A program made the translations under genes and the position numbers. The notes beneath the pieces were generated by a model. The model was not told where the DNA came from, made no database searches, and saw only the letters and a list, made by a program, of their open reading frames with translations. Positions 5,038 to 5,975 of a DNA stretch of 5,975 nt are shown one piece after another (position 1 is the stretch's first letter; each line of letters opens with the position of its first letter). The DNA comes from Microcaldota archaeon. GTDB taxonomy: Archaea; Micrarchaeota; Micrarchaeia; Anstonellales; Anstonellaceae. The stretch spans positions 1 to 5,975 of the forward strand of contig JAPLWZ010000002.1 of NCBI GenBank assembly GCA_026396335.1, in the 5' to 3' direction.

Positions 5038-5975
5038 ATGAACGACGACGAAAAATTCATGTCTCGCGCCCTTCTTCTCGCATCAAAAGGCGAGGGAAAA
5101 GTCTCGCCCAATCCCCTTGTCGGCGCAGTAGTAGTGAAAAACGGCAAAATAATCGGCGAAGGATATCACGAATTTTTCGGCGGGCCTCACGCGGAAGTGA
5201 ATGCGCTTTCAGGAATTGATGCACGGGGCGCAACCCTTTACATCACACTTGAGCCCTGCTCTCACTCTGGCACAGGAAAGAAAACACCTCCCTGCGTTCC
5301 GTTGATAATCAAAAAAGGCATCAAGCGGGTTGTAATTGCGGCAGACGACAGGAATCCTGAAGTAAAGGGGATTGAGCAATTGAAGTTCGCCGGCATCCGC
5401 GTGCAGAGTGGCGTACTCAAAAAAGAGGCAGAGCAAGCGAACGAGGCATTCTTCAAGTACATAACAACCGGAAAGCCTTTCGTCGCAATCAAAATGGCGC
5501 AGTCTGCTGAAGGAAAAATAGGCTACAAGGGAAAAAGCAACGTAAGGATAAGCGGCAAAGAATTCGATGCATACAACCATCTTCTCAGAAACAGATACGA
5601 TGCGATCCTTGTGGGCGTTGGCACAGTGCTTGCAGACGACCCGCGCTTAACCTGCAGGATGAAAGGCGGACGGAATCCTGTTCGAATAATACTAGACTCG
5701 CACTTGCGCACCCCTACGAATGCAAAAGTGCTGCATAATGCGCACGAAGAGCGCGTGATAATCGCATCTGTCGGCTTCAACTTGAAAAAAGAGGAATCGT
5801 TGAAAGAGAAAGGCGCGCACGTTTTGATTTGCGGCAGGAAAAAGACCGATTTGGGCGCGCTCATCGACTCGCTCCCTTCGCTTGGCATCTATTCAGTGCT
5901 AATAGAAGGTGGCGCGCACGTGATTGAATCCGCGCTCAAGGGAAAATTCGCGGACAAGGCGATACTTGCAGTCAG
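5038..5975 (+). CDS. ribD: Bifunctional riboflavin deaminase/reductase RibD, C-terminus cut by window
   Basis: An ATG at 5038 opens a frame running to the right edge (312 codons, no stop), probably lacking about 50 residues of a family usually near 360. RibD deaminates 2,5-diamino-6-ribosylamino-4-pyrimidinone 5'-phosphate and then reduces the ribosyl chain with NADPH, feeding RibH after dephosphorylation. The deaminase half shows 'SPNPLVGAVVV' at 22-32, HAE at 51-53 and 'LEPCSHSGTGKKTPPC' at 71-86, giving zinc ligands His51, Cys74 and Cys86. The reductase half begins near 145: 'KPFVAIKMAQSAEGKI', then 'DAILVGVGTVLADDPRLT' at about 188-205 and 'IEGGAHVIESAL' at 289-300. The zinc loop is three residues longer than the usual PCxxxGxTPPC. 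It is the last visible gene of the rib cluster. Archaea more often use a stand-alone reductase and an unrelated deaminase, so acquisition from bacteria is possible. Confidence 0.93.
   Translation, partial: MNDDEKFMSRALLLASKGEGKVSPNPLVGAVVVKNGKIIGEGYHEFFGGPHAEVNALSGIDARGATLYITLEPCSHSGTGKKTPPCVPLIIKKGIKRVVIAADDRNPEVKGIEQLKFAGIRVQSGVLKKEAEQANEAFFKYITTGKPFVAIKMAQSAEGKIGYKGKSNVRISGKEFDAYNHLLRNRYDAILVGVGTVLADDPRLTCRMKGGRNPVRIILDSHLRTPTNAKVLHNAHEERVIIASVGFNLKKEESLKEKGAHVLICGRKKTDLGALIDSLPSLGIYSVLIEGGAHVIESALKGKFADKAILAV

Noticed and set aside
5209..5580. Minus-strand open frames within ribD
   Set aside because: They are antisense to the conserved deaminase and reductase motifs and have no features of their own.

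Overview
The window reads as a gene-dense stretch of an archaeal chromosome. The archaeal assignment rests on the archaeal-type riboflavin synthase (RibC, a lumazine-synthase paralogue), an archaeal-type DHBP synthase, TATA-like boxes placed about 26 bases before several start codons (leaderless or near-leaderless transcripts), and very short or overlapping gene junctions. The compact layout and the small two-subunit hydrogenase would suit a DPANN-type lineage (for example Diapherotrites or Micrarchaeota), but that is inference; no rRNA or other phylogenetic marker is present.

Layout: (1) 1-157, minus strand: N-terminus of an EamA/DMT-type membrane transporter, running off the left edge. (2) 222-2064, plus strand: small and large subunits of a [NiFe] hydrogenase, divergent from the transporter across a 64-base gap containing a near-palindromic TATA box. 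(3) 2077-2919, plus strand: a membrane-anchored P-loop ATPase of FtsK/HerA or Zot-like appearance, 12 bases after the hydrogenase. (4) 2916-3293, minus strand: a hydrogenase maturation protease, convergent with the ATPase and sharing a TTAA stop palindrome. (5) 3348 (or 3303)-5975, plus strand: riboflavin genes ribB, ribC, ribH and ribD, the last cut by the right edge.

How the genes work together: the protease is the expected processing enzyme for the large subunit, which still carries a 25-residue tail after its C-terminal DPCxxCxxH motif. No electron-transfer partner (diaphorase, F420- or ferredoxin-type subunit) is encoded here, and the 162-residue small subunit has ligands for only one Fe-S cluster. 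Two of those ligands form a tandem Cys-Cys pair, as in NuoB of complex I, instead of the usual CxxC. RibB, RibH and RibC supply the late steps of riboflavin synthesis (ribulose 5-phosphate to DHBP, DHBP to lumazine, lumazine to riboflavin). RibD supplies deaminase plus reductase in a bacterial-style bifunctional protein, an unusual companion to archaeal RibB and RibC. No GTP cyclohydrolase is present.

Most notable: the complex-I-like cysteine pair in the hydrogenase small subunit, the ATPase lodged between the hydrogenase and its protease, the five-cysteine tail of RibB, and the mixed archaeal/bacterial riboflavin cluster. I see no RNA genes, mobile elements, CRISPR arrays or long repeats, and no gene-free stretch over 300 bases.
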